14,411 nt of DNA from Promethearchaeota archaeon (GCA_016839635.1 JAEOTV010000135.1:1-14411); one strand, 5' to 3'. Positions 6,125 through 13,611 are shown, counted from the stretch's first letter. A program made the numbers and translations. Notes: a model not told the origin generated them from the letters alone.

Positions 6125-7093
6125 TTAAGAATGAACATTCTCTATAATCATTGCTAATAATGCAGAAATCTGAATTTTTTCATCTGCTCCTTGACTTATC
6201 CGATAATCAATATCTCCAATATAAGCTCTTAAATTAGTAATTTTTTCAGGACTAGAAATCAATGATGGTAAAATTTCTGAAATCTGTCGAATGAAATTCC
6301 GACTATCAAGAATTTCAATAGATTCTATTATTTTCCCAGATTTCATAATATCTTTACTCTTTAATGCTACAATTAGCTTTTCTAAAGTTTCCTCATCTAA
6401 GAATCCTGAAATTCTCAAAATCTCATTTAGATCGAGATTATCTAAGAGATCTAGAGCAACCGCCATCTGAAGAGTATTAATAGCTTTTCTTAAATCCCCT
6501 CCGGAAATAAAAAATAGTATGTTAAAGAATTCTTCTATTTTATTGGGTGGTATTTTTAACTTCTCTTTTTTCGCGATGTCTCTTAATCTTTCAATTATTT
6601 TTTCTTTTGATAAACTAACAAATCTAAACACAGCGCATCGTGAAACTATCGGATCAATTATTTTATTTATATAATTACACAATAGTATGAATTTTATGTT
6701 GTTTGATGATTTTTCTATTATTCTTCTAAGCGCTTGTTGAACTTGAGCAGGAATATTGTCAGCCTCATCTAAAATTACAAATTTCAGAGACCCATCTTTT
6801 ATTAAACTTTGATTAACGAAGTTTTTTAAAATATTCCTTATAAAGTCCATTCTCACCGTGTCAGATGCATTCAATTCTAAAAGATTTGTATCTAGCTCCT
6901 CTTCTTTAAGAAAATGCCTTGCAATTATCAAAGCGGTGCTGGTTTTTCCAGTGCCTGCTGGACCAGTAAAAATAAGGTGAGGGATATTAGTAGTTTTTAC
7001 AAATTCTCTTAGATTATTAATAGCAATATTCTGGCTTACGATCTCATCGAAATCTCTAGGTCTATAAAATTCTGTCCAGGGAATTTCCAACAT
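6125..7093 (-). CDS. rfcS: Replication factor C small subunit (catalytic, RFC-S1)
   Basis: 322 residues, the normal length for archaeal RFC-S. Motifs in order: PWTEFYRPRDFDEIV (5-19), RFC box; Walker A GPAGTGKT (44-51); LNASD (74-78); Walker B VILDEAD (106-112); QQALRR (119-124); sensor 1 LLCNY (N140); SRC arginine finger (151-153); sensor 2 GGDLRKAIN (198-206). All catalytic positions are present. This is the ATP-hydrolysing subunit, present in several copies in the RFC pentamer that loads PCNA. The ATG at 7093 has an AGGAT ribosome site seven bases upstream. It lies 30 bases after the GNAT gene. RFC-S2 follows in the same reading frame, beyond a single TAA and a short spacer, so the three genes form one operon. 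Confidence 0.95.
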   Translation of the reverse strand: MLEIPWTEFYRPRDFDEIVSQNIAINNLREFVKTTNIPHLIFTGPAGTGKTSTALIIARHFLKEEELDTNLLELNASDTVRMDFIRNILKNFVNQSLIKDGSLKFVILDEADNIPAQVQQALRRIIEKSSNNIKFILLCNYINKIIDPIVSRCAVFRFVSLSKEKIIERLRDIAKKEKLKIPPNKIEEFFNILFFISGGDLRKAINTLQMAVALDLLDNLDLNEILRISGFLDEETLEKLIVALKSKDIMKSGKIIESIEILDSRNFIRQISEILPSLISSPEKITNLRAYIGDIDYRISQGADEKIQISALLAMIIENVHS

Positions 7094-7123
7094 GTTAGTA
7101 ATCCTATCAGTATTATCAAATAC

Positions 7124-7600
7124 CTAATCTTTAGAGCTTTTATCTGTTAGTTCTAACTCTAAAACCTCATAAACCTTTTTGAAATTCATTTTTTCATAAA
7201 GTTTAGAAGCTTCTATCGCTTTCTCCTTTATGTTTACTCTAATTTTCTCAACCTTTATCTTCTTTAAATGCTCTAAAGCTTTTTCTAATAACAGGCTTCC
7301 TGCTCCCTTCTTTCTATACTGTTCTTTCAGAAAAAATTGCTTGATATATCCCTCAGATGAGCCAAATGGATCAATTCTCAGCTCTGCAATAATCATTCCG
7401 ATAGTATCATCTGTATCCTCATCAAAAGCTATTAATATTCCATGACGTTGAAGAGGATCATAAAGACGACGGCGTATTCCCCAATCAAATCGTTTAGGAT
7501 CAAAATCCTGCCCCAAACCTTCAACTAATTGTTTGGTTAATTCTCTCAGATCGTCAATATGTTCGGGATTAGCAACTTGTACTTTAATATTTGAAGTCAT
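7124..7600 (-). CDS. GNAT-family N-acetyltransferase
   Basis: 158 residues with the GNAT fold: DDTIGMIIAELRI (64-76) as the central strands, YIKQFFLKEQYRKKGAG (85-101) with the acetyl-CoA pyrophosphate-binding loop (Q/R-x-x-G-x-G/A, here RKKGAG), and ASKLYEKMNFKKVYEV (131-146), the usual C-terminal helix and strand. It transfers an acetyl group from acetyl-CoA to an amine. The substrate (protein N-terminus, side chain or small molecule) cannot be told. It is the first gene of a tight minus-strand cluster with RFC-S1 and RFC-S2, so it is co-transcribed with the clamp loader; whether it acts on replication proteins is unknown. The start ATG at 7600 has only a weak ribosome site (GATGGT). Confidence 0.88.
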   Translation of the reverse strand: MTSNIKVQVANPEHIDDLRELTKQLVEGLGQDFDPKRFDWGIRRRLYDPLQRHGILIAFDEDTDDTIGMIIAELRIDPFGSSEGYIKQFFLKEQYRKKGAGSLLLEKALEHLKKIKVEKIRVNIKEKAIEASKLYEKMNFKKVYEVLELELTDKSSKD

Positions 7601-7653
7601 GTTAAACCATCGTAAATGTCATATTCTTTTCCATTAAAATAATTATTGCTATT

Positions 7654-7665
7654 TTATAATTTAAA
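7654..7665 (-). promoter_or_regulatory. TATA-like box of the GNAT-RFC-S operon
   Basis: TTTAAATTATAA on the minus strand lies about 54-65 bases before the GNAT ATG. It is the best promoter candidate for the three-gene operon, since the genes within it are separated by 30 bases or fewer (40 to the chosen RFC-S2 start). Confidence 0.35.
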
Positions 7666-7742
7666 TTTTCTTGACCTAAAATTGATAAAATAACAAATGA
7701 GATGTTAATTAATACACCCTTTAATTAAAACAATGTCTTTTT

Positions 7743-7764
7743 AAAAAAATTAAAATAAAATAAA
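7743..7764 (-). terminator. T-rich terminator after the zinc-ribbon gene
   Basis: Read on the minus strand, this stretch 19-40 bases past the zinc-ribbon stop is a run of T tracts broken by single A or AA. Archaeal RNA polymerase commonly terminates at such tracts without a hairpin. Confidence 0.4.
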
Positions 7765-7782
7765 CTTTTACACACAAAAATG

Positions 7783-8061
7783 TTAAAAATGGCGAGCAGA
7801 TGTTCCATCCCAAACTCTAACACTTTCATTTACCCATCCACATTTTGGACATTTATCTGGAAGCTCCCAACTTTCGAGAGCTGGATGTATGCGACAATAC
7901 AATCCTCCGCAATTCGCACAAACAAGGTATTTAGCTCCACAACCCGCACACATCTTTAATTGACCCTCCTCAACAAATGGGAAGGCTCTTTTCATCCATT
8001 CATCATGAGCAAGGGAAAAGTTCTCTTTTCCACACACATCACATGTTTTTCCATCCGACAT
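7783..8061 (-). CDS. Small multi-zinc-ribbon protein, unknown function
   Basis: 92 residues with nine cysteines arranged as C7-x2-C10, C38-x2-C41, C48-x2-C51, C56-x2-H59 and C71-x2-C74. This is enough for two or possibly more zinc sites with rubredoxin-like knuckles (CDVCGK, CAGCGAK, CANCGG, CPKCGW). It also has conserved-looking tryptophans (W22, W65, W76, W84). It has no signal peptide or membrane segment. Small archaeal zinc ribbons like this often bind nucleic acid or act as adaptors in protein complexes, but I do not recognise the family. It has its own TATA-like box (8087-8098) only 26-37 bases before the ATG, giving a nearly leaderless mRNA, and a T-rich terminator. Same strand as the PC4-like gene upstream. 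Confidence 0.72.
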   Translation of the reverse strand: MSDGKTCDVCGKENFSLAHDEWMKRAFPFVEEGQLKMCAGCGAKYLVCANCGGLYCRIHPALESWELPDKCPKCGWVNESVRVWDGTSARHF

Positions 8062-8086
8062 GGTATTCCACTAAATTGAAGTTAAT

Positions 8087-8098
8087 ATTATATAAATA
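8087..8098 (-). promoter_or_regulatory. TATA-like box of the zinc-ribbon gene
   Basis: ATTTATATAATA on the minus strand, 26-37 bases before the ATG at 8061, the spacing of a leaderless archaeal gene. Confidence 0.45.
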
Positions 8099-8130
8099 AT
8101 AAAATTACAGATTAAATATTTTTTTATAAG

Positions 8131-8156
8131 TAAAAATAGATTAAAAAATAAATTAA
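8131..8156 (-). terminator. T-rich terminator after the PC4-like gene
   Basis: Minus-strand T tracts (two runs of five to six T separated by a few bases) begin about 33 bases past the stop at 8189. They suggest that the PC4-like gene and the zinc-ribbon gene are transcribed separately. Confidence 0.3.
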
Positions 8157-8188
8157 GACTAGTGAAATTTATAGAAGGTTTTTTATCA

Positions 8189-8512
8189 CTACATTTCTAA
8201 TTTCTTTGTACCTGCTACACTTTTTACTTCTGGATTGACCGTTTCAATGTTTTGAAGAATGGTAAATATTGCATCTTCTTCTAAGGCTTCTTTAAAAGCT
8301 AGATACATCTCTTTGTTCCTTATAAATAATCCCTTTCTTTTCATGGGATTACCATCACTTTTTAATGGATTTACCTCTATAAACAATAACGATGGTCTTG
8401 TTTTAGTCTCAGGTACTTTTACTACAAAAACACCTGGAACAGGAGTCTCCATTTTTGACCAATCCTTTCCATTTTTTAAATGATCTTTCAATTGTGTTTG
8501 AATATCTGCCAT
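8189..8512 (-). CDS. PC4-like (whirly-fold) single-stranded-DNA/transcription cofactor candidate
   Basis: 107 residues. The central part, about 27-80, has strands VFVVKVPE and SLLFIEVNP, then KSDGNPMKRKGLFI and a helix NKEMYLAFKEALEE. This follows the layout of PC4/Sub1 domains: a strand with 'IRE', a 'DG(5-6)KG' turn, a 'KGIxL' strand and an amphipathic helix. PC4 proteins bind single-stranded DNA and assist transcription. The match is by pattern only, and the usual arginine of 'IREY' is Glu-Val here, so the call is tentative. The C-terminal about 20 residues are polar. The gene has its own TATA-like box and an overlapping operator-like repeat, and it is divergent from an RHH regulator, which suggests regulated expression. 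Confidence 0.4.
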   Translation of the reverse strand: MADIQTQLKDHLKNGKDWSKMETPVPGVFVVKVPETKTRPSLLFIEVNPLKSDGNPMKRKGLFIRNKEMYLAFKEALEEDAIFTILQNIETVNPEVKSVAGTKKLEM

Positions 8513-8536
8513 TTAACATCACTTTTACTTTTACGT

Positions 8537-8558
8537 TATATGTTACATGTTACATATA
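8537..8558. promoter_or_regulatory. Operator-like repeat at the PC4-like gene promoter
   Basis: Two copies of ATGTTACAT overlap by two bases (8540-8548 and 8547-8555), flanked by TAT and ATA so that the outer seven bases on each side (TATATGT and ACATATA) form an inverted repeat. The element lies 4 bases downstream of the TATA-like box and about 25-45 bases before the ATG, covering the expected transcription start, a typical position for archaeal repressors. Overlapping short direct repeats suit dimeric RHH proteins, one of which is encoded divergently next to it. Confidence 0.45.
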
Positions 8559-8561
8559 ATA

Positions 8562-8573
8562 CATATATAAAAA
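8562..8573 (-). promoter_or_regulatory. TATA-like box of the PC4-like gene
   Basis: TTTTTATATATG on the minus strand, about 50-60 bases before the ATG at 8512. The predicted start point falls inside the repeat at 8537-8558. Confidence 0.45.
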
Positions 8574-8723
8574 TTTTTGGAAAAAAAAAATGAAATCTCA
8601 TAATGAACTAAATATTTTGAAATTATAACCAAATATTATAGATCTCGGAAAAAATTATTTTAAACTAATAACTAAGCTATAATCACGTTCCGTCGGATTT
8701 CTTGGGGTCAATTTCCACTAAAT

Positions 8724-8735
8724 CTTTAAATATAT
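8724..8735 (+). promoter_or_regulatory. TATA-like box of the RHH regulator
   Basis: CTTTAAATATAT lies about 42-53 bases before the ATG at 8777, so transcription would start near 8757 with a leader of about 20 bases and no visible Shine-Dalgarno. Confidence 0.4.
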
Positions 8736-8776
8736 CACTCTCGTATGTATTTATATTAATTAAACAATATAATTAA

Positions 8777-9007
8777 ATGGTTTATATGAAACTAATCTCA
8801 GTAAACTTACCTGAATCGTATTTAAGAGTCTTGGAGATGCTTGTAGTTGACGGAAAATTTCCTAATAGGTCAGAAGCCATAAGAGTGGCAATTCGAGATT
8901 TAATTAAAACGGAATATTTGATTGAAGAATCGGTAAACAGAAATATTGCTCCAAGTATGATAGAATCTGAAGTAGAAAATGAAATTCAAGAAAATATACT
9001 TATATAA
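8777..9007 (+). CDS. Ribbon-helix-helix (CopG/NikR-type) transcription regulator
   Basis: 76 residues. The N-terminal part is a complete RHH fold: strand MKLISVNLP (4-12), helix 1 ESYLRVLEMLVVDG (13-26), a turn with FPNRSEA (28-34) and helix 2 IRVAIRDLIK (35-44). In this family two chains pair their strands to contact DNA in the major groove, and 'N/S-R-S-E-A-I-R-x-A' is the hallmark turn. The C-terminal 30 residues are acidic and helical, without a metal-binding domain, so it is not a NikR. The start may be M1 or M4 (8786). It is divergent from the PC4-like gene, whose promoter has overlapping repeats that it could bind; this target is inferred. A T-run follows the stop. Confidence 0.85.
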   Translation: MVYMKLISVNLPESYLRVLEMLVVDGKFPNRSEAIRVAIRDLIKTEYLIEESVNRNIAPSMIESEVENEIQENILI

Positions 9008-9011
9008 ATAA

Positions 9012-9025
9012 TTTTATTTTTTTTT
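9012..9025 (+). terminator. Poly-T terminator of the RHH gene
   Basis: TTTT, A, then nine T in a row, beginning five bases after the RHH stop codon, the form of an archaeal intrinsic terminator. It also separates this gene from the converging giant coiled-coil gene. Confidence 0.55.
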
Positions 9026-9054
9026 AAAATAGGAATTTAAGAAAATAATCATTA

Positions 9055-12000
9055 TTAATCTTTTTTTAATAAGTCTAAAACCTTTTTCCTTCTTTCTTCT
9101 CTCCTAGCAGTAATTCTAGTTTTAAGCATTTCTGCTTCATCATCAGAAGAAATTTTAACGTGTTCTTTTCCTGGTTTTATACCGAGTTTTTCTCTAAGAT
9201 TAGTAATGATTTCATTGATTTCTTTCTTGTATTTTTTTCCTATTATTGAATTGCTCAGTTGAAAATTTGCTTCACTTAATTCTGAAATAGCTCTCTTAAT
9301 TTGAGTTTCACTCATAGCTTCTTGAGCTTTATCCAGAGCTTTATATGCAGCTTTAAACTTTTTATTTTTTAAATCATCTTCAGAAGCCTCTAATATGATT
9401 ATTGGAACTTCAGCCTCAATCTTTACTTTTTCAACTTGGTCGTTAATCTTAGAAATCTCTTCATCTTTACCCAGTTTATTTAATCTTTGAATTTCCTCTG
9501 TCATCATTAGAATCCCCTCATTATATCGGAAATTCTCGATTAGTTTACCTGCATTATCAAGTTTTACTGATATTTTTCTAAGTACTTCTTCTTGAGCAAA
9601 TCTACGTTTTTCCTCTTTTTTTCTCTTTACTTCCTCTTGTCGTTCTCTTTTTGTTTCTTCTTTCAACAATAATAATTGCTTCTCTTCTTCAATTTTCTTT
9701 GCTTTAATATCTTCAAGAATCTCAGCTTGTTTCTGTTCCCTTTTAAGTTTGAATAAAAGCTCATTATTTATCCGTGAGACTTCTCGTTGCCAAGATATTT
9801 CTTGGAATAATTCTCGAGCAGCGATAAATTTCTCATAGGATTCAACAAATTTTCCTTTATCCATTAGTGCTGTGCCATCTTCTAGTAATTCATAAGCTTC
9901 TTCTGATATGCGACGTTCTTGTTCTTTTTCTTGCTGAATTTTAAGAAATTCTTTTCTTTTCTCTTCTTGTTGTTTCCTTTTTAATATTTCAGTCTCGAAT
10001 AGTTTTTCCTCTAATTTTTTCTCAATCTGCAATTTTTCAATTTCTCTCTGTTCTATTGTCTGTTGCTCTAACTCGAATTTCTGTTTCTTACTAGTAATCA
10101 TTGCAACTGAATCTCGAACCATTTTAATGCCTTCTTGCCATTTGATTTTTTCAAATATCAACTCACTTTCTTTATAAAATTCAATTGCTTTATCAAACTG
10201 CTTTTGTCTTAATTCACGCTTAGCTTGATCCATTAAGCGAAAAGCTTTGTCTTTTTGGCTTTCAAATTGCGCTACACGCTCTCTTCTTAGATCTAGTGAT
10301 TCTTTTCGTTGTTGGATCATTTTTTCTTGTTCTATTTTTGCTTGTTCTAACAACTTTTGTTGTCCTAACAATTCTTCTTCTCTTTTTCTAATTTTCTCAG
10401 TTTCTAAAGCACGTATTTTCTTATCTTTAGCTAGCTTTTCTTTATAAAAGTTAATAGTATTTCTTAATTTCGCTGATTCTTCCTTCCAACCAATTTGTTC
10501 AAATCGTTTTCGCGCTTCTCGATATATTTCAATAACTTTTTCATAAGGTGCCTCAAAATCAAAAACTCCACTTTTTATTTTAAATTCATACTCTTGCGCC
10601 ACTCTTTCTGCGTTTTGAATTAAATTAAAAATTCTAGATGCTACTTCATCCGATTCTTTCTCTTTTTGCTCAATTTCTAGCAATCTCGTTTGTCTTTCAA
10701 GAAACTCTTTTTCTGGTTGGATATCTGCAGCCATTAATTCAATTGCTGGCTTTTCTAATTTCTTTTGTTCAATCTCTCTTAGTTTATCATCTTTCTCCTT
10801 TTTATCCTTATAAAATTTAATGGTATTAATTAGGCGACTAGCTTCTTCCTTCCATCCAATTTTTTGGAATGTTGCTTGAGCTTGTTCATAATTAGATATT
10901 GCATTGTCATAGGGGCTTTCATAAACTAAAATATCTTTTCTGATACTTAATTCATAACTCTTAACTGCTTTTTCTGCATCATCGATTAATTTCATCGCCT
11001 TGTCTAATAAAATTTCTTCTTCCTTTTGTCCTGATTCAAGTTCTCTGATTTTATCGGGTTTAGCAGGTATAACTTCCTTCTTCCCAACTTTATAAAGATC
11101 TTCAATTTCCTTTTCTCTTCGGGCTTTCTTTAATTCTATTTCAAGTAATTTTTCATGTTTATCTTGTTTTTCTTGGTAAATCTTGATTTGATTTTCATAT
11201 ACTTCTGCTTGTTCTCTCCATCCCCAAGCATAGACTTTTTCACGCAGTTGCTTATAACTTTCAATGACTTCAGCATAGGGAGTATTTTCTAAGATTTTTC
11301 CTTCCCGGAAAGCTTTTCTCTTTTCAATTTCATAGTTTCTCACCAATTTTTCAAGGCTATTCACACTTTCAGAAATATATTTTTCAAAATCTTCCTCTTC
11401 TTTTTTTCTTTCTATAACTTCTAATCTTTTTTCATCTACTCCTATTTCTGTACCGATTTTATGCATTTCTTCAAGTGCTCTTTCTCTTTGAGCCTTTTTA
11501 GCCTCTACCTCTCGTAATTTATTGTCTTGTTCTAACTTTTGATTGTAATAATTTATTTGATTACCATATGCCCCTGCTTCTTTTTCTCTTCCTTTATCAA
11601 TCAGCATTCTCTTTACTCTTTCATAAATGCCAATTATTTTTAAAAAAGGAGGATTTTCTGCTAATTTACCTTGTTTTATAGCTTTTTTCATAGATAATTC
11701 ATATTCTTTAGCTAAAGATTCTGCTCGATTTATCATTACATCAAGAATATTATCAAAATCGTCTTCCTCCTTTTCTAACTCTCTCTGTTCCTCTAAAGAT
11801 TTTACTTTTTCAGCGTCTAAACCAATACTAGGTTCTTCTTGAACTTTAAATAATTCTTCAATCTCTTCTTGTTTCTTCGCTTTATCAGCTTCAATTTGAC
11901 GTAGTCGATTATCTTTTTCTAATTTCTGTTTATAAGTATAAATCTGACTTGAAAAAATTGTTATATCTGTTTCCCAACCTTTTTCTAATGCGATTTGTCT

Positions 12001-13611
12001 AGCTTCTTCAAAAATATTAATAATCTCAGGATATGGACATTTTAATTCAAATTTCCCTTGTCGTAAAGCTACCTCATACTCTCTTGCTATACGCTCAGCC
12101 CTTTTTGTCTTTTCCTCGATTTGATTTCTAATATTTTGAATTTCTAGTTGTTTTTGATGTTGCTCTTCCATTAATACTTGTTGGCTTTCATCAACAACTA
12201 CATCTTCCTTCTTAATTTTTAACATATCTTCAGTTTCTTTTTGCTTTTTCTTCTTGTCAGCTTCAATTTGTCTTATTTTTTGATCTTGTTCAAATTTTTG
12301 GATGTAGACACTTATCGTATCATCATAGATAGCAGCTTCATTATTCCAACCCTTATCAATAAGTAATTCCTTTATTTTTTTATAAATTTCAATTATTTTG
12401 GGATAAATACATTCATCTAGTAGCTTTCCCTCTTTAATGGCTTTTTGCATTGCCAATTCATATTCTCGTCCCATTCTAGCAGCTTCTGTTACCATATTGT
12501 CAATTTGGGCTTTAAAAAAATCTTGTTCCATTTTTTGAAATTCTATTCCCCTCAACCTTTCCATTTGAGCTAGTTTTTCCTGTTCAGTTATCTCCTTCAC
12601 TTGTTGATCAATTATTTTTTCTTTATGTATTTCAGTTTCTATTTTTTGTTCAATTTCTACTCGTTCCAGCTCAAGTCCTTTAAAATATTTAACTTTTTCC
12701 TTCTCTAATATTTCTATAGTATCTCGAATTCTTTTAGCTTCATAAGTCCAGTTCAATTCTTCAAATAAGCCTACTCCTTCAGTATATAATTTTATAGCTT
12801 GATCATACTCATTCGATTTAGCGAATTCTACCGCTTGATCCAATATCTCATATGCTTTAGACGATAATTCTTCTTCTCGTTGTTTTGCATCAAGAAATTG
12901 CTTTAATTTTATTTCTTTTTGTTGCTCCTTCCTTGGTAGCGATTCTAATTCTGCAATCTCTTTTGGTTCTTCTTTTTTAATACTTTGTAAATATTCTGCT
13001 TTTTTATTATAGCATTCTTCAATTAATATATAGAGTCTTTCTATTTCATCAGATTTGCCAATTTCCCCAAGAAACTTTTCAGCTTCATCATATTTATCAA
13101 GAGCTTCCTCAAAATTGTTATTGTTAGCTAATTCATGAGCTTTTACAATCAATTGGTTAGCTTTACTCATCAAATCAGCTTCAATTTTAGCTTCATCGAT
13201 CAATTCAGCCTCTTCAACCAATTCAGATTGTTTAGTCATTTGGGTTTCTTCAATTAACTCAGGTTTTTGAATCAATGTGTCTAATCCTTCTTGCTTTTCC
13301 TCGATTTCTCTGAAGGCTTCTTCTTTAAGCATGTACACTTCTGAAATTTTATCATTAATAGCCTGAATTTCTTCTTCTCTATTAATTTGAGTGTATAGTC
13401 CAATTGCTTGACGTAAAACTTCAACACTATCATCATAATATTGTGATTGTATCAGATTAATAGCATGTTCAACCAATTCATAAGCTTCAGCGGCAATTTC
13501 TTCTTCCATATCCATTAAATCAGAAAAAAAAGCATCCTTAGTTAAATCTAACTCTTCATCATTGATTTCTTGGTCAAAATCTTCCTCTCTTTTTTCTTCC
13601 ATAAATTTCAT
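9055..13611 (-). CDS. Giant TPR-like / coiled-coil repeat protein (1518 residues), unknown function
   Basis: Soluble, extremely Glu/Lys/Gln-rich, with no signal peptide, membrane segment or P-loop. It is built of about 13 modules, each a TPR-like helical unit with a small aromatic-rich core (A-[Y/F]-x-[L/I]-x2-[A/G] ... A/I-x2-Y ... [G/K/S/N]-W-x2-[E/G]), followed by a long charged coiled coil. Short modules: about 41-110, 147-215, 249-320, then 1120-1200, 1238-1310, 1340-1400 and 1410-1475. Six long modules (363-1090) carry an extra conserved segment, YELxxxKAxxxGK...PY. The GW landmark recurs at 421, 545, 674 (GR), 797, 919 and 1041. The C-terminus is basic (TARREERRKKVLDLLKKD). It is probably an elongated scaffold, tether or filament-forming protein. 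Related in layout to TPR/SNAP-like alpha-solenoids, but no family is assigned. ATG 13611 has AAGGT just upstream; M4 is an alternative start. Confidence 0.85.
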   Translation of the reverse strand: MKFMEEKREEDFDQEINDEELDLTKDAFFSDLMDMEEEIAAEAYELVEHAINLIQSQYYDDSVEVLRQAIGLYTQINREEEIQAINDKISEVYMLKEEAFREIEEKQEGLDTLIQKPELIEETQMTKQSELVEEAELIDEAKIEADLMSKANQLIVKAHELANNNNFEEALDKYDEAEKFLGEIGKSDEIERLYILIEECYNKKAEYLQSIKKEEPKEIAELESLPRKEQQKEIKLKQFLDAKQREEELSSKAYEILDQAVEFAKSNEYDQAIKLYTEGVGLFEELNWTYEAKRIRDTIEILEKEKVKYFKGLELERVEIEQKIETEIHKEKIIDQQVKEITEQEKLAQMERLRGIEFQKMEQDFFKAQIDNMVTEAARMGREYELAMQKAIKEGKLLDECIYPKIIEIYKKIKELLIDKGWNNEAAIYDDTISVYIQKFEQDQKIRQIEADKKKKQKETEDMLKIKKEDVVVDESQQVLMEEQHQKQLEIQNIRNQIEEKTKRAERIAREYEVALRQGKFELKCPYPEIINIFEEARQIALEKGWETDITIFSSQIYTYKQKLEKDNRLRQIEADKAKKQEEIEELFKVQEEPSIGLDAEKVKSLEEQRELEKEEDDFDNILDVMINRAESLAKEYELSMKKAIKQGKLAENPPFLKIIGIYERVKRMLIDKGREKEAGAYGNQINYYNQKLEQDNKLREVEAKKAQRERALEEMHKIGTEIGVDEKRLEVIERKKEEEDFEKYISESVNSLEKLVRNYEIEKRKAFREGKILENTPYAEVIESYKQLREKVYAWGWREQAEVYENQIKIYQEKQDKHEKLLEIELKKARREKEIEDLYKVGKKEVIPAKPDKIRELESGQKEEEILLDKAMKLIDDAEKAVKSYELSIRKDILVYESPYDNAISNYEQAQATFQKIGWKEEASRLINTIKFYKDKKEKDDKLREIEQKKLEKPAIELMAADIQPEKEFLERQTRLLEIEQKEKESDEVASRIFNLIQNAERVAQEYEFKIKSGVFDFEAPYEKVIEIYREARKRFEQIGWKEESAKLRNTINFYKEKLAKDKKIRALETEKIRKREEELLGQQKLLEQAKIEQEKMIQQRKESLDLRRERVAQFESQKDKAFRLMDQAKRELRQKQFDKAIEFYKESELIFEKIKWQEGIKMVRDSVAMITSKKQKFELEQQTIEQREIEKLQIEKKLEEKLFETEILKRKQQEEKRKEFLKIQQEKEQERRISEEAYELLEDGTALMDKGKFVESYEKFIAARELFQEISWQREVSRINNELLFKLKREQKQAEILEDIKAKKIEEEKQLLLLKEETKRERQEEVKRKKEEKRRFAQEEVLRKISVKLDNAGKLIENFRYNEGILMMTEEIQRLNKLGKDEEISKINDQVEKVKIEAEVPIIILEASEDDLKNKKFKAAYKALDKAQEAMSETQIKRAISELSEANFQLSNSIIGKKYKKEINEIITNLREKLGIKPGKEHVKISSDDEAEMLKTRITARREERRKKVLDLLKKD
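10342..12525 (-). repeat. Six-copy tandem array of long TPR-like modules inside the giant protein
   Basis: Codes for residues 363-1090. The 'PY' landmark falls at residues 403, 527, 656 (PF), 779, 901 and 1023, giving periods of 124, 129, 123, 122 and 122. Each copy reads: helix with YE[L/V/I/F], 'GK(L/F)' or equivalent, PY, I-x2-[I/S/N]-[Y/F]-[E/K/R], then G-W-[K/R/N]-x-[E/Q]-[A/S], Q/N-x-I-x2-Y, KLxxDxKLRxIE, and a 'KAxxxxExEExxK' coil. Copies 4 and 6 resemble each other most (AIKEGKL / AIKQGKL, LLIDKG / MLIDKG), as do 8 and 9 (IGWKEEASRL / IGWKEESAKL), so duplication probably happened in stages. Similarity is at the protein level, not at the DNA level. Confidence 0.75.

Noticed and set aside
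7230..7445. Plus-strand frame inside the GNAT gene
   Set aside because: Antisense shadow; the GNAT motifs are on the other strand.
8259..8483. Plus-strand frame inside the PC4-like gene
   Set aside because: Antisense shadow with no promoter or ribosome site of its own.
8640..8720. Slightly GC-richer patch upstream of the RHH gene as a possible small RNA
   Set aside because: No convincing hairpin, C/D or H/ACA boxes or terminator could be seen; it is better explained as spacer between two promoters.
10247..11842. Three plus-strand frames inside the giant coiled-coil gene (10247-10447, 10638-10820, 11627-11842)
   Set aside because: Ser/Phe/Leu-rich translations are what the reverse complement of Glu/Lys/Gln codons gives; they mirror the repeats.
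9055..13611. SMC, Rad50 or motor-type ATPase reading of the coiled-coil protein
   Set aside because: There is no Walker A or B, ABC signature or hinge at either end or in the middle, and the rods are interrupted by helical modules every 116-134 residues.
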